Notes: a model not told the origin generated them from the sequence alone. A stretch of DNA of 20,593 nt from CAZMRW01 sp964568805 (GCA_964568805.1 CAZMRW010000078.1:1-20593), one strand, 5' to 3'; counted from the stretch's first letter, positions 7,882 through 16,153 are shown. Program-made: numbers and translations.

Positions 7882-8541
7882 TTATTCCCTGCCCGATAAA
7901 AAAGGCACAAAGGTAACCGGTTCCAGCGCCTCTATCTCAAAGCCGCACTCTGTTCGGATAACGCGCTGCAATTCCTGCCCGCTGCCTTTCCGGATCGGAA
8001 TCACCATGATTCCGCCGACCGCCATTTGTTCCAGCAGCATTTCGGGAATTTCCGACGGTGCGGCGGCAACCAGGATACCATCATAAGGCGCATGCTCCGG
8101 CCAACCCCAGCCGCCGTCACTGTGCAGATAGCTGATGTTTTTAAGCTTCAAATCCCATAAATGATTTTTAGCCTTTTTCTGCAGAGGCAGAATTCTTTCA
8201 ACGGAATAGACGAATTCAACCAGCTGCGCAAGAATCGCTGTCTGATAACCGCAACCGGTGCCAATCTCAAGTACTTTTGTTAAACGGCCAAATTCCAGCA
8301 GCAGTTCAGTCATTTTTGCGACAATGTATGGTTGAGAGATCGTCTGGTTAAATCCAATGGGCAAAGCCGTATCTTCATAAGCCCTGCTCGACAACGCTTC
8401 ATCAACGAAAATATGTCTGGGCGTATTCCGCATCACATCGAGAATTTTGTTGCTGGTAATGCCCTGTTCCTCCAAACGATGGACCATGCGCTCGCGGGTG
8501 CGCCGTGAAGTCATGCCGATTCCTTGCAAACTGTGTGTCAT
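7882..8541 (-). CDS. pcm: Protein-L-isoaspartate O-methyltransferase
   Basis: A 219-residue cytosolic enzyme that uses S-adenosylmethionine to methylate L-isoaspartyl residues in aged proteins, starting their repair. The family marker PIGFNQTISQPYIVAKM is at 61-77 and the SAM-binding motif I (VLEIGTGCGYQTAILA) at 90-105; a DGILVAAAPSEIP stretch follows further on. Length is normal. Its ATG overlaps the surE stop by 4 bases (ATGA), the classic surE-pcm arrangement, so the two are translationally coupled. Nothing odd. Confidence 0.95.
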   Translation of the reverse strand: MTHSLQGIGMTSRRTRERMVHRLEEQGITSNKILDVMRNTPRHIFVDEALSSRAYEDTALPIGFNQTISQPYIVAKMTELLLEFGRLTKVLEIGTGCGYQTAILAQLVEFVYSVERILPLQKKAKNHLWDLKLKNISYLHSDGGWGWPEHAPYDGILVAAAPSEIPEMLLEQMAVGGIMVIPIRKGSGQELQRVIRTECGFEIEALEPVTFVPFLSGRE

Positions 8542-9296
8542 AAAGGAATCTCCTCTGGCAACCAGTCTTTAATTGAATTTATCCTGTCATATCGGGTTAA
8601 ATCAAGCTGTAACGGTGTAACGGACACGTAACCGGTATTGATTGCAAAAAAATCGGTTCCGGGTCCGGCATCCTGTTCGGCTCCCGGAGGGCCGATCCAA
8701 TAAATGGTGCGCCCGCGCGGATCCTTATTTTTGATTACAGGTTCCGATTTATGCCGCTGCCCCAGACGGGTCGATTGAAAACCCTTGAGGTCTTTAAGCG
8801 ACATATCTGGCACGTTAACATTAAGCAGGATATCCTGAGGCAAGGGTTTATCGATTAATTGTTGAAGCAAGATTACGGCAACATGGGCCGCCGTATCAAA
8901 ATGGACAGGCTCGTCCGTCGAAGCCAGTGATATGGCAATGGCCGGCAGCCCTAAAAAACGCCCCTCGGTTGCAGCGGCTACCGTACCGGAATAAATCACA
9001 TCGTCTCCTAAATTTGAGCCATGATTAATGCCGGCAATCACCATATCCGGTTCTTTCGCCAACAATCCCGTGATGGCCAGGTGCACGCAGTCGGTCGGCG
9101 TGCCATCCACTTTAATGAAACCGTTATCCGCTAGATGAGCACGCAGAGGTAATTCCAGCGTTAATGAGTTGCTTGCGGCGCTTCGGTTCTTATCCGGAGC
9201 AACGACCGATATCTCGGCGAGTTCGCTCAATGCGCCGGCCAATGCCGCGAGCCCTTCAGCCAGGTAGCCGTCATCATTACTTAACAAAATGTGCAT
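8538..9296 (-). CDS. surE: 5'/3'-nucleotidase SurE
   Basis: A 252-residue metal-dependent nucleoside monophosphatase, part of the stationary-phase survival set. The N-terminal ILLSNDDG places metal ligands D8 and D9; N37-R-S39 and the IAGINHGSNLGDDVIYSGTVAAA block (from about 87) supply the other metal and active-site residues. Length is as expected. The gene begins a surE-pcm pair. In many gammaproteobacteria truD lies directly upstream; here a 73-base gap and the opposite-strand Smr gene intervene, so surE must have its own promoter in 9297-9369. Confidence 0.95.
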   Translation of the reverse strand: MHILLSNDDGYLAEGLAALAGALSELAEISVVAPDKNRSAASNSLTLELPLRAHLADNGFIKVDGTPTDCVHLAITGLLAKEPDMVIAGINHGSNLGDDVIYSGTVAAATEGRFLGLPAIAISLASTDEPVHFDTAAHVAVILLQQLIDKPLPQDILLNVNVPDMSLKDLKGFQSTRLGQRHKSEPVIKNKDPRGRTIYWIGPPGAEQDAGPGTDFFAINTGYVSVTPLQLDLTRYDRINSIKDWLPEEIPL

Positions 9297-9369
9297 ATCA
9301 TTCGCCCTGAAGCTGAATTAGCTATAAAATCAACAATCTTAGCAACAATACACCACAAAATCAGCAATC

Positions 9370-9936
9370 GTGACAAAAAAAATCGTTCGAGCAGAAGACA
9401 GCGAATTATTTCGCAATTCTATTGGGAAAGTCCGGCCCATCAATAACGATAAAGTACACTTGCGGGAACAGGATAAACCTAAGCCGGTTCCTAAACCGGT
9501 GGTCAACAATATCGAAGAGCATTTGATCGCCACGGACGCATGCGAAATTGAGACAGTCAGTCCTGAAGACACGTTGTATTTCACCGTACCGGGCCTGCAA
9601 AAAAATGTCCTGAAAAAACTGCGAAAGGGACATTTTGGCCTGGATGCGGAAATCGACTTGCACGGACTCACGAGTCAAGAAGCTAAAAAACAACTGCTGA
9701 ATTTTCTACATCGCTGTGTTATTGAGGGTTGCCGCTGCGTTCATATCGTTCATGGCAAGGGCTATCGATCAACCGACAACTACCCTATCCTCAAAAACAA
9801 CCTTAATTTATGGCTTAGACAGCACAAGGACGTGCTGGCGTTTTGTTCGGCGGCGCCTAAAGACGGAGGAGCCGGGGCTGTACTCGTTTTATTGCAGTTA
9901 TCGGAAAAATTTCGATCTAAAGAGTCGACCGAGTAA
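9370..9936 (+). CDS. Smr-domain protein (SmrA-like)
   Basis: A 188-residue protein with a C-terminal Smr (small MutS-related) domain: DLHG at 96-99, HGKG at 128-131 and a DGGAGA turn at 165-170. The N-terminal part (EDSELFRNSIGKVRP, 9-23) matches the leader of proteobacterial Smr proteins and supports the GTG start at 9370, although no ribosome site is clear. Some Smr proteins are endonucleases, e.g. E. coli SmrB cleaving mRNA at collided ribosomes; the sequence after HGKG looks closer to SmrA/YdaL. The gene points against its neighbours: divergent from surE and 12 bases from the convergent truD stop. Confidence 0.88.
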   Translation: MTKKIVRAEDSELFRNSIGKVRPINNDKVHLREQDKPKPVPKPVVNNIEEHLIATDACEIETVSPEDTLYFTVPGLQKNVLKKLRKGHFGLDAEIDLHGLTSQEAKKQLLNFLHRCVIEGCRCVHIVHGKGYRSTDNYPILKNNLNLWLRQHKDVLAFCSAAPKDGGAGAVLVLLQLSEKFRSKESTE

Positions 9937-9948
9937 TTTTTATTTCTT

Positions 9949-10971
9949 TTACAAAACAATAATTTCCCTTAACAACGCCGTGGCATAACTGCCAGCCGGC
10001 AAGGTAAATCTGAGTTCCAGTTCTGAATCACCGATAAACTGCCATTGCAGGTCCCTGATATTGACCCGCAAGGGCCGCCGATCGACATCGACCCGCCCCT
10101 GAACCAGGCCCTCGGCGATTTCGGCGTAGTCATCGATGACCGCCTGTTCAATGGCCAGAGCCTCGGCTGAGGCCAGCGCGTCTCCCCTGCCCCATAACAC
10201 CCCGGTAGGATGAATTTCTCCTGCATTCACCCGGCTGATGATGTCCGGTTCCGGCTGATCTGACTTAAACCGGCTCCGGGAAGAGTCGAAGGCGAACACA
10301 TCGCCGGCAATTGCCTGATTCCAATTCTTCCGTTTGATCCTTGCCGCTAAAATATGATTAAACAGATAGGATCGGGCCGCCGATAAATAAAGGCTGCGTT
10401 GCTCGTGTCTTGTTTTCCGGCCCTGAAATAGGCTCAGCGCCTTGTTGACATTCTGTCCCCGATGGCCAAAGCGCTGTTCGCCGTAATAATTGGCCATGCC
10501 GCCCAGTTTAATGAATTCCAGTCGCTCATTGGTTTTGGCGCTATCGCCTTGCCATTCCCTGATAATCAATTTGAAACGGTTGCCCGATAGCGCGCCACGC
10601 TGCAATTTTCTGGCATGACGTAGAGACTGCAACACTCTGATGTTGTCAGTCTCAAACTGCGTCCAGTCAGGATCCGGTTTTCCGGGCAGCCAGACGCTAA
10701 ACCATTGCGTAGTGACGGCATGCCGATCTTTCAGACCCGCATAACCGATATCCCGCTGCCTGACGCCGGCAAACCGGGCCAATTGCCGGGCGACATAATC
10801 GGTATTTTCATTTGTTTTTTCGATTCTCAGAAAGGCATGTTCACCGGCGCCGGAAGCCTCGAATGACAGGTTTTCACTGACGATGAAATCTTCCGGAACG
10901 GTGCGTATTTTGCCCTGGTCGCTGGGTTGGCCATACACAAACGGCCAGACGGGAATTTCAATAACGCTCAT
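9949..10971 (-). CDS. truD: tRNA pseudouridine(13) synthase TruD
   Basis: A 340-residue enzyme that isomerises U13 of tRNA(Glu). The catalytic motif GYAGLKDRHAVTTQW spans 76-90, with nucleophile D82 (E. coli D80). Other family blocks are KIRTVPEDFIVSE (21-33), GALSGNRFKLIIRE and NYYGEQRFGHRGQNV. The C-terminal part carries the TRUD insertion domain and ends LPAGSYATALLREII. It lies 61 bases downstream of ispF on the same strand, so it is likely in the ispD-ispF-truD operon. Confidence 0.95.
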   Translation of the reverse strand: MSVIEIPVWPFVYGQPSDQGKIRTVPEDFIVSENLSFEASGAGEHAFLRIEKTNENTDYVARQLARFAGVRQRDIGYAGLKDRHAVTTQWFSVWLPGKPDPDWTQFETDNIRVLQSLRHARKLQRGALSGNRFKLIIREWQGDSAKTNERLEFIKLGGMANYYGEQRFGHRGQNVNKALSLFQGRKTRHEQRSLYLSAARSYLFNHILAARIKRKNWNQAIAGDVFAFDSSRSRFKSDQPEPDIISRVNAGEIHPTGVLWGRGDALASAEALAIEQAVIDDYAEIAEGLVQGRVDVDRRPLRVNIRDLQWQFIGDSELELRFTLPAGSYATALLREIIVL

Positions 10972-11032
10972 AAGCTTAGACGAGTAGCAAGATTATGCTT
11001 AGCCCCTGCACCTTGCACCTTGAACCTAAAAT

Positions 11033-11506
11033 TCACCTTTCAACTAACACAACAGCCTGAACGGCAATGCCCTCTTTACGCCCTTCAAACCCCAGCTTTT
11101 CTGTCGTGGTCGCCTTGACATTGATGCAATCGATATCGGCTTGCAGGTCATCGGCAATAAGTTCGCACATAGAGGCAATGTAAGGCGCCATTTTAGGGGC
11201 CTGAGCAATGATCGTGATGTCGGCATTAACCAAGCGGTAACCTTTTTGCTGCACAATGCCATAGACATGGCGTAATAAGACCCGGCTGTCGGCGCCTTTG
11301 AATTCGGGATCGGTATCAGGAAAATGCTTGCCGATATCGCCCAAGGCAGTCGCGCCTAACAAGGCATCGCACAAGGCATGCAGAACCACATCGCCATCGG
11401 AATGAGCCTCAAGGCCTTTTTCGTAGGGTATGGTGACGCCTCCTAAAATGATGTAATCACCTTCATTAAACCGGTGCACATCGTAACCTTGTCCTACTCT
11501 AATCAT
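11033..11506 (-). CDS. ispF: 2-C-methyl-D-erythritol 2,4-cyclodiphosphate synthase
   Basis: A 157-residue enzyme of the MEP isoprenoid pathway that cyclises CDP-ME-2-phosphate with loss of CMP. Metal ligands are visible as D9-x-H11 (GYDVHRF) and H43 in AHSDGDVVLHALCDALLGA; the ADITIIAQAPKMAPY block and the C-terminal NVKATTTEKLGFEGRKEGI are typical. It overlaps the ispD stop by 4 bases, as in many gammaproteobacteria, and acts two steps after IspD in the same pathway. Confidence 0.96.
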   Translation of the reverse strand: MIRVGQGYDVHRFNEGDYIILGGVTIPYEKGLEAHSDGDVVLHALCDALLGATALGDIGKHFPDTDPEFKGADSRVLLRHVYGIVQQKGYRLVNADITIIAQAPKMAPYIASMCELIADDLQADIDCINVKATTTEKLGFEGRKEGIAVQAVVLVER

Positions 11507-12195
11507 TGTTGCTCCAGATAAAATTGCGCTAATGCCAAATCTTCAGGGCGGGTAATTTTGAGATTGTCGGGCCTGCCCTCGACAATCTTCGGTTGTAATC
11601 CCTTAAGTTCGAGGGCGCTGGCTTCGTCGGTTACCGCAGAATTGCCCTGTGCCGCTTCCAGTGCGTTTTTTAACATGCCGTACCTGAACATCTGCGGCGT
11701 CAATGCGCGCCAGATATGGGTTCTATCGAGAGTACCGGCAATACGGTTATCCTGGACATTTTTTAGGGTATCATGAGAAGACAGGGCCAGTATTCCGCCC
11801 ACCTCATCATCAGCCAGAGTGTCTATGAGTTTATGGATATCTTCAGCGGTAATACAAGGCCTTGCGGCGTCATGCACCAGCACCCAATCGTTATCGGCCG
11901 CGTTATTCCTGATCGAGTTTAATGCTGACAGCACCGAATCAGCGCGTTCCTTACCGCCCGCCGCGGTGATAATGGCTTTTTCCCGGGAAATGCTCAATTC
12001 GGGCCAATAGGGATCTTCAATGGAAATGGCGACAGCGATGGCCTCGAAAACATTGGCCAGTAACAATCGTGACAGAGTCTGCTCTATCACGGTTGTTCCG
12101 CCCAGATCAAGATACTGCTTGGGGCGATCCGATTGCATGCGTTTACCGACGCCGGCAGCCGGCACGACACCCCAGAATTTGGTTGTATGAGTCAT
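11503..12195 (-). CDS. ispD: 2-C-methyl-D-erythritol 4-phosphate cytidylyltransferase
   Basis: A 230-residue nucleotidyltransferase that joins CTP to MEP. The N-terminal glycine-rich CTP site VVPAAGVGKRMQSDRPKQYL (10-29) has the key Arg19 and Lys26; VLVHDAARPCI and a TLDRTHIWRALTPQMF segment follow, and EGRPDNLKITRPEDLALA closes the protein. It begins the ispD-ispF(-truD) unit. No ftsB gene lies upstream, unlike in E. coli. A TATAAT box about 67 bases upstream is a promoter candidate. Confidence 0.95.
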   Translation of the reverse strand: MTHTTKFWGVVPAAGVGKRMQSDRPKQYLDLGGTTVIEQTLSRLLLANVFEAIAVAISIEDPYWPELSISREKAIITAAGGKERADSVLSALNSIRNNAADNDWVLVHDAARPCITAEDIHKLIDTLADDEVGGILALSSHDTLKNVQDNRIAGTLDRTHIWRALTPQMFRYGMLKNALEAAQGNSAVTDEASALELKGLQPKIVEGRPDNLKITRPEDLALAQFYLEQQ

Positions 12196-12261
12196 TTGTT
12201 CTTTGGAATTTGATAATACACGGTGTTTTCAACATGCTGTAAGGCAGTGTGATTGCCGCAT

Positions 12262-12267
12262 ATTATA
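12262..12267 (-). promoter_or_regulatory. Consensus -10 box upstream of ispD
   Basis: The minus strand reads TATAAT here, 67 bases before the ispD ATG. The expected -35 position (about 12284-12290) shows only CATCAG/ATCAGG, so the promoter is incomplete by eye. Position and a perfect -10 make it the best candidate for the isp operon. Confidence 0.4.
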
Positions 12268-12580
12268 CACAGACAAAAAATGCCCTGATGAATTTACTGT
12301 TGTCTGGCTTGCTCGCCAACGATCAATAGCAGGAATGAGGGATTGATGGATTAGATTAATGCAGGCAATAATCCGTGATAATGTGGGGATCTAATATTGT
12401 CGACAACCGATCGGGCAATGTCGTCGCGATCGGACGCTTTGATCGCCATGTGCAGGCAAAAACAAACGTATTTGAATGACCAGCTTTTCTGCGCCGCAAA
12501 TCAATACGGGTACGTTCCTTAATATCGTATGCTCTGTTTTACGATACTAACGTTCAGTTCGCTGATCAATCGAAGAAATA
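12268..12580. other. Intergenic sequence with no recognisable gene
   Basis: This is the left part of the 735-base gap between ispD and hisB. I see no tRNA or recognisable protein. A minus-strand frame of about 58 codons is open between about 12360 and 12540 but has no credible start or protein character. A 6-base inverted repeat, CCGATC (12407-12412) and GATCGG (12428-12433), is the only local symmetry. Confidence 0.4.
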
Positions 12581-12584
12581 AATA

Positions 12585-12615
12585 AAGCCCCAGTACATTA
12601 GATGTAGCGGGGCTT
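12585..12615 (-). terminator. Intrinsic terminator-like hairpin, leftward
   Basis: AAGCCCC (12585-12591) pairs with GGGGCTT (12609-12615); inside it TACAT (12594-12598) pairs with ATGTA (12602-12606) around a 3-base loop. On the minus strand the stem is followed by TTTATTTATTTC, as in a rho-independent terminator; the plus-strand side lacks a T-run. It would end a leftward transcript starting between here and hisB, and it overlaps the stop codon of the small frame at 12598-12765. Confidence 0.6.
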
Positions 12616-12765
12616 AAGTCGCCTGCTTGGTTGGCTTGGGGCGTCCATCCGTGGCAACATCCTGTTGAAATCCTCAAAATCCATTTTCTGGTCTCGGCGA
12701 CGGTTATAGTATGGCAACTTTTTAATTAAAAATTGCCCTCTAATGCGTAAATTTCTGTCAGCCAA
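12598..12765 (-). CDS. Possible small gene or gene remnant ending in a terminator
   Basis: A minus-strand frame is open from a TAA just upstream of 12765 to the TAA at 12598-12600. With a TTG start it encodes 55 residues, with ATG at 12684 only 28. The sequence is basic and rich in Arg, Pro and Tyr (LPYYNRRRDQKMDFEDFNR..., ending RRLKPRYI). I do not recognise it and see no ribosome site. The reason for listing it is that its stop codon lies inside a hairpin followed by a T-rich tract, as though a transcript ends there. It may be the C-terminal remnant of a lost gene, a small gene, or a chance frame in a noncoding RNA. Confidence 0.3.
   Translation of the reverse strand: MADRNLRIRGQFLIKKLPYYNRRRDQKMDFEDFNRMLPRMDAPSQPSRRLKPRYI
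12713..12737. repeat. 25-base near-perfect palindrome
   Basis: GGCAACTTTTTAA is followed directly by TTAAAAATTGCC, giving a palindrome with one unpaired base and an AT-rich centre. It could be a protein-binding site or a hairpin in either transcript. It lies inside the possible small frame, about 200 bases before hisB. Confidence 0.5.
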
Positions 12766-12930
12766 AACTTAAATGTATGTAAAAGCAGAATTACGACAGG
12801 GAATCTGTCCTTAAGACCATTTCAACACTCGCCTATTTAGCTCCCGATTATAGATATTATTAATAACATTCAATGCAAAATGATCCAAGTTCATAGTAGA
12901 ATGATGCATTACTAATTTACCGATGTCGTC

Positions 12931-13524
12931 ATGAATCAACGTACTGCCCAAGTAGAGCGAAATACGCTGGAAACTCAAATCAAAATCAAAATCGATCTGG
13001 ATGGCACCGGTAAGGTTTCGTTTTCTACAGGCGTGCCTTTCCTCGATCATATGCTGGACCAGATTGCCCGGCACGGCTTGATTGATATGGAAATTGACGC
13101 CAAAGGCGATTTGGACATCGATGCCCATCACACCGTTGAAGATATTGGCATAACGCTGGGCCAGGCATTTGCAATCGCTATCGGCGACAAAAAAGGAATT
13201 GTTCGCTATGGACATGCCTACATTCCATTGGATGAAGCTCTTTCCAGGGTCGTCGTCGATTTCTCCGGCCGTCCCGGTCTGGTTTATGACGTAAAATTCC
13301 CAAGAGCCAGCATCGGCAGCTTCGATGTCGATTTGTTCCGTGAATTCTTCCAGGGATTCGTCAATCATGCGGGCATCACCTTGCACATCGACAATCTAAA
13401 AGGCGTCAATGCCCATCATATTGCCGAAACCGTATTTAAAGCGATGGGACGAGCGCTACGAATGGCCGTTGCCAGGGATCAGCGCATGTTTGGAATAATG
13501 CCGTCCACCAAAGGCAGTCTCTGA
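12931..13524 (+). CDS. hisB: Imidazoleglycerol-phosphate dehydratase
   Basis: A 197-residue manganese-dependent enzyme converting imidazoleglycerol phosphate to imidazole acetol phosphate. The two metal-binding repeats are plain: FLDHMLDQIARHG (37-49) with DAHHTVEDIG (64-73), and FVNHAG with NAHHIAETVFKAMGRALRMA near the end. It is the single-domain form, without the fused histidinol-phosphate phosphatase of E. coli HisB. It is the first gene of a hisBHAFIE cluster; hisG, hisD and hisC are not in the window. The ATG at 12931 has no clear Shine-Dalgarno sequence, but the protein start (NQRTAQVERNTLET) matches family length. Confidence 0.96.
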   Translation: MNQRTAQVERNTLETQIKIKIDLDGTGKVSFSTGVPFLDHMLDQIARHGLIDMEIDAKGDLDIDAHHTVEDIGITLGQAFAIAIGDKKGIVRYGHAYIPLDEALSRVVVDFSGRPGLVYDVKFPRASIGSFDVDLFREFFQGFVNHAGITLHIDNLKGVNAHHIAETVFKAMGRALRMAVARDQRMFGIMPSTKGSL

Positions 13525-13557
13525 ACTTATACTTATATAAACTTTACCCCAACTTTT

Positions 13558-14214
13558 ATGACTTCTGTTGCTGTAATCGATTACGGAATGGGTAATCTGC
13601 ATTCTATCGTAAAGGCCCTTCAGCATGCGTCGCCTAAAGCCGATGTCATCAGCACTGCCGACGTTGACGCCATCCTCGAAGCTGATCGGGTAGTATTTCC
13701 CGGCGTAGGCGCTATCAGGGACTGCATGCATGCTTTAAATCAATCAGGTCTGTCCACAGTCATACAAAAGGTGGCCCGATCGAAGCCCTTGCTGGGCATC
13801 TGTTTAGGCATGCAGGCTTTATTGACCGAGAGCGAAGAAAACGGAGGCACCCCGTGTTTGAACGTTTTTCCTGGCCGTGTCGTTCGTTTCGCTGAAACAT
13901 TAAAGGATGAAAGCGGACATGCCCTTAAAATTCCCCATATGGGATGGAATCGGGTTCACCAGATACCGCACCCTTTATGGCGTAACATTCCGCAAGACAG
14001 CCGGTTTTACTTTGTGCACAGTTACTATGCTCAACCCGACGACCCGTCGGTGGTGGCTGCGACTACTGAATACCCCGAAGCATTTGCCTGTGCCATTGCT
14101 GAGGATAATGTGTTTGCCGTGCAATTCCATCCTGAAAAAAGCCAGGCAGCCGGTTTACAATTGTTGAAAAACTTTTTATTGTGGGATGGACAGGTTTTAA
14201 ATACAAATGACTAA
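13558..14214 (+). CDS. hisH: Imidazole glycerol phosphate synthase, glutaminase subunit
   Basis: A 218-residue class I glutamine amidotransferase subunit that makes ammonia from glutamine and passes it to HisF. The catalytic triad is visible: C82 in LLGICLGMQAL, H191 and E193 in VQFHPEKS. The N-terminal DYGMGNLHSIVKAL and PGVGA motifs are standard. It lies 33 bases after hisB. Its partner hisF is two genes downstream. Confidence 0.96.
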   Translation: MTSVAVIDYGMGNLHSIVKALQHASPKADVISTADVDAILEADRVVFPGVGAIRDCMHALNQSGLSTVIQKVARSKPLLGICLGMQALLTESEENGGTPCLNVFPGRVVRFAETLKDESGHALKIPHMGWNRVHQIPHPLWRNIPQDSRFYFVHSYYAQPDDPSVVAATTEYPEAFACAIAEDNVFAVQFHPEKSQAAGLQLLKNFLLWDGQVLNTND

Positions 14215-14253
14215 TGGGGTTTTTTGTTGTTCAGCTGTTGAGGATATAGTGAT

Positions 14254-14988
14254 ATGTTGCTGATACCAGCAATCGATTTAAAAGAAGGCAAATGTGTCCG
14301 TTTGCGGCAAGGGCGTATGGACGATGATACGGTATTTTCAGATGATCCGGTTGCTGTTGCAGGCAAATGGGTTTCAGCCGGCGCCAAAAGATTACATCTG
14401 GTTGACCTGGATGGCGCGTTTGCCGGCAAACCCAAAAATGCCGATGTCATTAACGCCATAGTCGCGGCTTATCCCGATATTCCCGTGCAGATTGGTGGCG
14501 GCATTCGCGATGAAGATACCATCCAGGCTTATCTGAATGCCGGTGTCGAATATGTGATTATCGGCACCAAGGCGGTTAATGCGCCGCATTTTGTCAGGGA
14601 CATGGCATTAGAGTATCCTCGCCGCATTATCGTCGGGCTGGATGCAAAAGACGGCAAAGTCGCCATTGACGGCTGGTCCAAACTTTCCAGGCATGATGTG
14701 ATTGATTTGGCCAAGCATTTTGAAGATGACGGCGTCGAGGCCATTATCTATACCGATATTTCAAGGGACGGCATGATGGCCGGGGTCAATGTGGAGGCGA
14801 CGGCAAGATTGGCGCGCGCTATTCGTATTCCGGTGATCGCATCCGGAGGCATTACCAATATCGACGATATTAGAGCACTCTGCGCCGTTGCTGGCGACGG
14901 CATCATGGGCGCCATTACCGGGCGGGCCATTTATGAAGGCACGCTGGATTTCGCCGAAGCGGAAAAACTGGCCGAGTCCTTTTCCTAA
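14254..14988 (+). CDS. hisA: ProFAR isomerase HisA
   Basis: A 244-residue (beta/alpha)8-barrel enzyme that isomerises ProFAR to PRFAR. Catalytic D8 (PAIDLKEGKCVRL) and D130 (GLDAKDG) are present, as are the phosphate-binding glycine motifs GGGIRDEDT (81-89) and TDISRDG (167-173). GAGG of the ribosome site is about 10 bases before the ATG (TTGAGGATATAGTGAT). The stop overlaps the hisF start by one base (TAATG), so translation is coupled. Confidence 0.96.
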   Translation: MLLIPAIDLKEGKCVRLRQGRMDDDTVFSDDPVAVAGKWVSAGAKRLHLVDLDGAFAGKPKNADVINAIVAAYPDIPVQIGGGIRDEDTIQAYLNAGVEYVIIGTKAVNAPHFVRDMALEYPRRIIVGLDAKDGKVAIDGWSKLSRHDVIDLAKHFEDDGVEAIIYTDISRDGMMAGVNVEATARLARAIRIPVIASGGITNIDDIRALCAVAGDGIMGAITGRAIYEGTLDFAEAEKLAESFS

Positions 14989-15764
14989 TGAGTCTGGCAA
15001 AACGCATTATCCCCTGTCTGGATGTCGATAACGGCCGTGTCGTAAAAGGCGTGAAGTTTGTCGATATCAGAGATGCCGGCGACCCGGTCGAAATCGCCCG
15101 GCGTTATGACCGTGAAGGAGCCGATGAGCTCACCTTTCTCGATATCACCGCAACCCATCATGATCGTGAAACCCTGGTGCACGTGGTCGAGCAAGTCGCC
15201 AGCGAGGTTTTTATTCCGTTGACCGTAGGCGGTGGCATCAGAACCCTGGACGATATCCGGCGCATGCTTAATGCAGGCGCTGATAAAGTCGGCATTAACA
15301 GCGCGGCTGTCGCTAATCCCGAATTTGTCCGCGATGCAGCTGAACGTTTTGGTTCACAGTGTATCGTGGTGGCGATCGACGCCAAAAAGGTCAGCACCGG
15401 CAAAGAACCGGACCGTTGGGAAATTTTTACGCACGGCGGCCGTAAAGGAACCGGAATCGATGCGGTGGCATGGGCGCAAAAGATGGTGGCGTACGGTGCC
15501 GGGGAAATCCTGTTAACCAGCATGGACAGGGATGGCACTCGGCAGGGTTTCGACTTGCCGTTAACCCGAGCCATCAGTGAAGCTGTGACTGTTCCTGTCA
15601 TTGCATCGGGCGGAGTGGGCTGTCTTGAGCATTTGGCCGACGGAATTATCGAAGGCAAAGCCGATGCGGTATTGGCCGCCAGTATTTTTCATTTTGCCGA
15701 ATACACCATTCTGCAGGCGAAACAATACATGGCGGCCCGCGGTATCGAGGTGCGCCTGACATGA
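14988..15764 (+). CDS. hisF: Imidazole glycerol phosphate synthase, cyclase subunit
   Basis: A 258-residue barrel protein that uses HisH-derived ammonia to turn PRFAR into imidazoleglycerol phosphate and AICAR. Catalytic D12 (CLDVDNGRVVKG) and D131 (AIDAKKV) are present, with VGGGIRTLDD (80-89) and LLTSMDRDGT as phosphate and active-site loops. It is homologous to HisA next to it, reflecting the known duplication of this barrel. ATGA overlap with hisI. Confidence 0.97.
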   Translation: MSLAKRIIPCLDVDNGRVVKGVKFVDIRDAGDPVEIARRYDREGADELTFLDITATHHDRETLVHVVEQVASEVFIPLTVGGGIRTLDDIRRMLNAGADKVGINSAAVANPEFVRDAAERFGSQCIVVAIDAKKVSTGKEPDRWEIFTHGGRKGTGIDAVAWAQKMVAYGAGEILLTSMDRDGTRQGFDLPLTRAISEAVTVPVIASGGVGCLEHLADGIIEGKADAVLAASIFHFAEYTILQAKQYMAARGIEVRLT

Positions 15765-16153
15765 GCGACTCCTGGCTTGATGAAATACACTGGACCGACG
15801 AAGGATTGATTCCGGCCATTGTTCAGCAGGCGGACACCGGAAAAATCCTGATGTTCGCCTGGATGAATCGTGAGTCACTGCGCTTGACAGTTGCAGAAGG
15901 CTATGCCGTTTACTGGTCGAGATCACGCCAAAAATTGTGGCGCAAAGGCGAGGAATCAGGACACAGGCAGAAGATCACCGATCTTTTTCTTGATTGCGAT
16001 GAAGATGTCATTCTGCTAAAAATTGAACAGGAAGGAGGCATTGCTTGTCATACCGGTCGAGAGAGTTGTTTTTACCGACGCTTGCTGAATGGCCAATGGC
16101 ACATTGCGGAGCCGGTATTAAAAGATCCCAAAGAAATATATACAAAGCAATGA
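15761..16153 (+). CDS. hisI: Phosphoribosyl-AMP cyclohydrolase
   Basis: A 130-residue single-domain enzyme opening the adenine ring of PR-AMP. Zinc cysteines C79, C96 and C103 and the magnesium-type aspartates D78, D80 and D82 are visible (LDCDED, ACHTGRESCF), with the YWSRSRQKLWRKGEESGH substrate segment at 51-68. Unlike E. coli HisI it is not fused to HisE; the two are separate genes overlapping by ATGA at 16150-16153. Confidence 0.96.
   Translation: MSDSWLDEIHWTDEGLIPAIVQQADTGKILMFAWMNRESLRLTVAEGYAVYWSRSRQKLWRKGEESGHRQKITDLFLDCDEDVILLKIEQEGGIACHTGRESCFYRRLLNGQWHIAEPVLKDPKEIYTKQ

Noticed and set aside
11009..11032. Short tandem repeat of CACCTTG between truD and ispF
   Set aside because: Only two to three units; too short to claim a functional or mobile element.
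12360..12540. Minus-strand open frame of about 58 codons in the ispD-hisB gap
   Set aside because: No credible start or ribosome site, no protein character, and a length that easily arises by chance.
12811..13386. Long minus-strand open frame opposite hisB (191 codons)
   Set aside because: It lies antisense to a fully convincing hisB and mirrors its codon pattern; the translated sequence has no family character.
15158..15658. Minus-strand open frame opposite hisF (166 codons)
   Set aside because: Antisense to hisF, Pro/Ser-rich, no recognisable domain.
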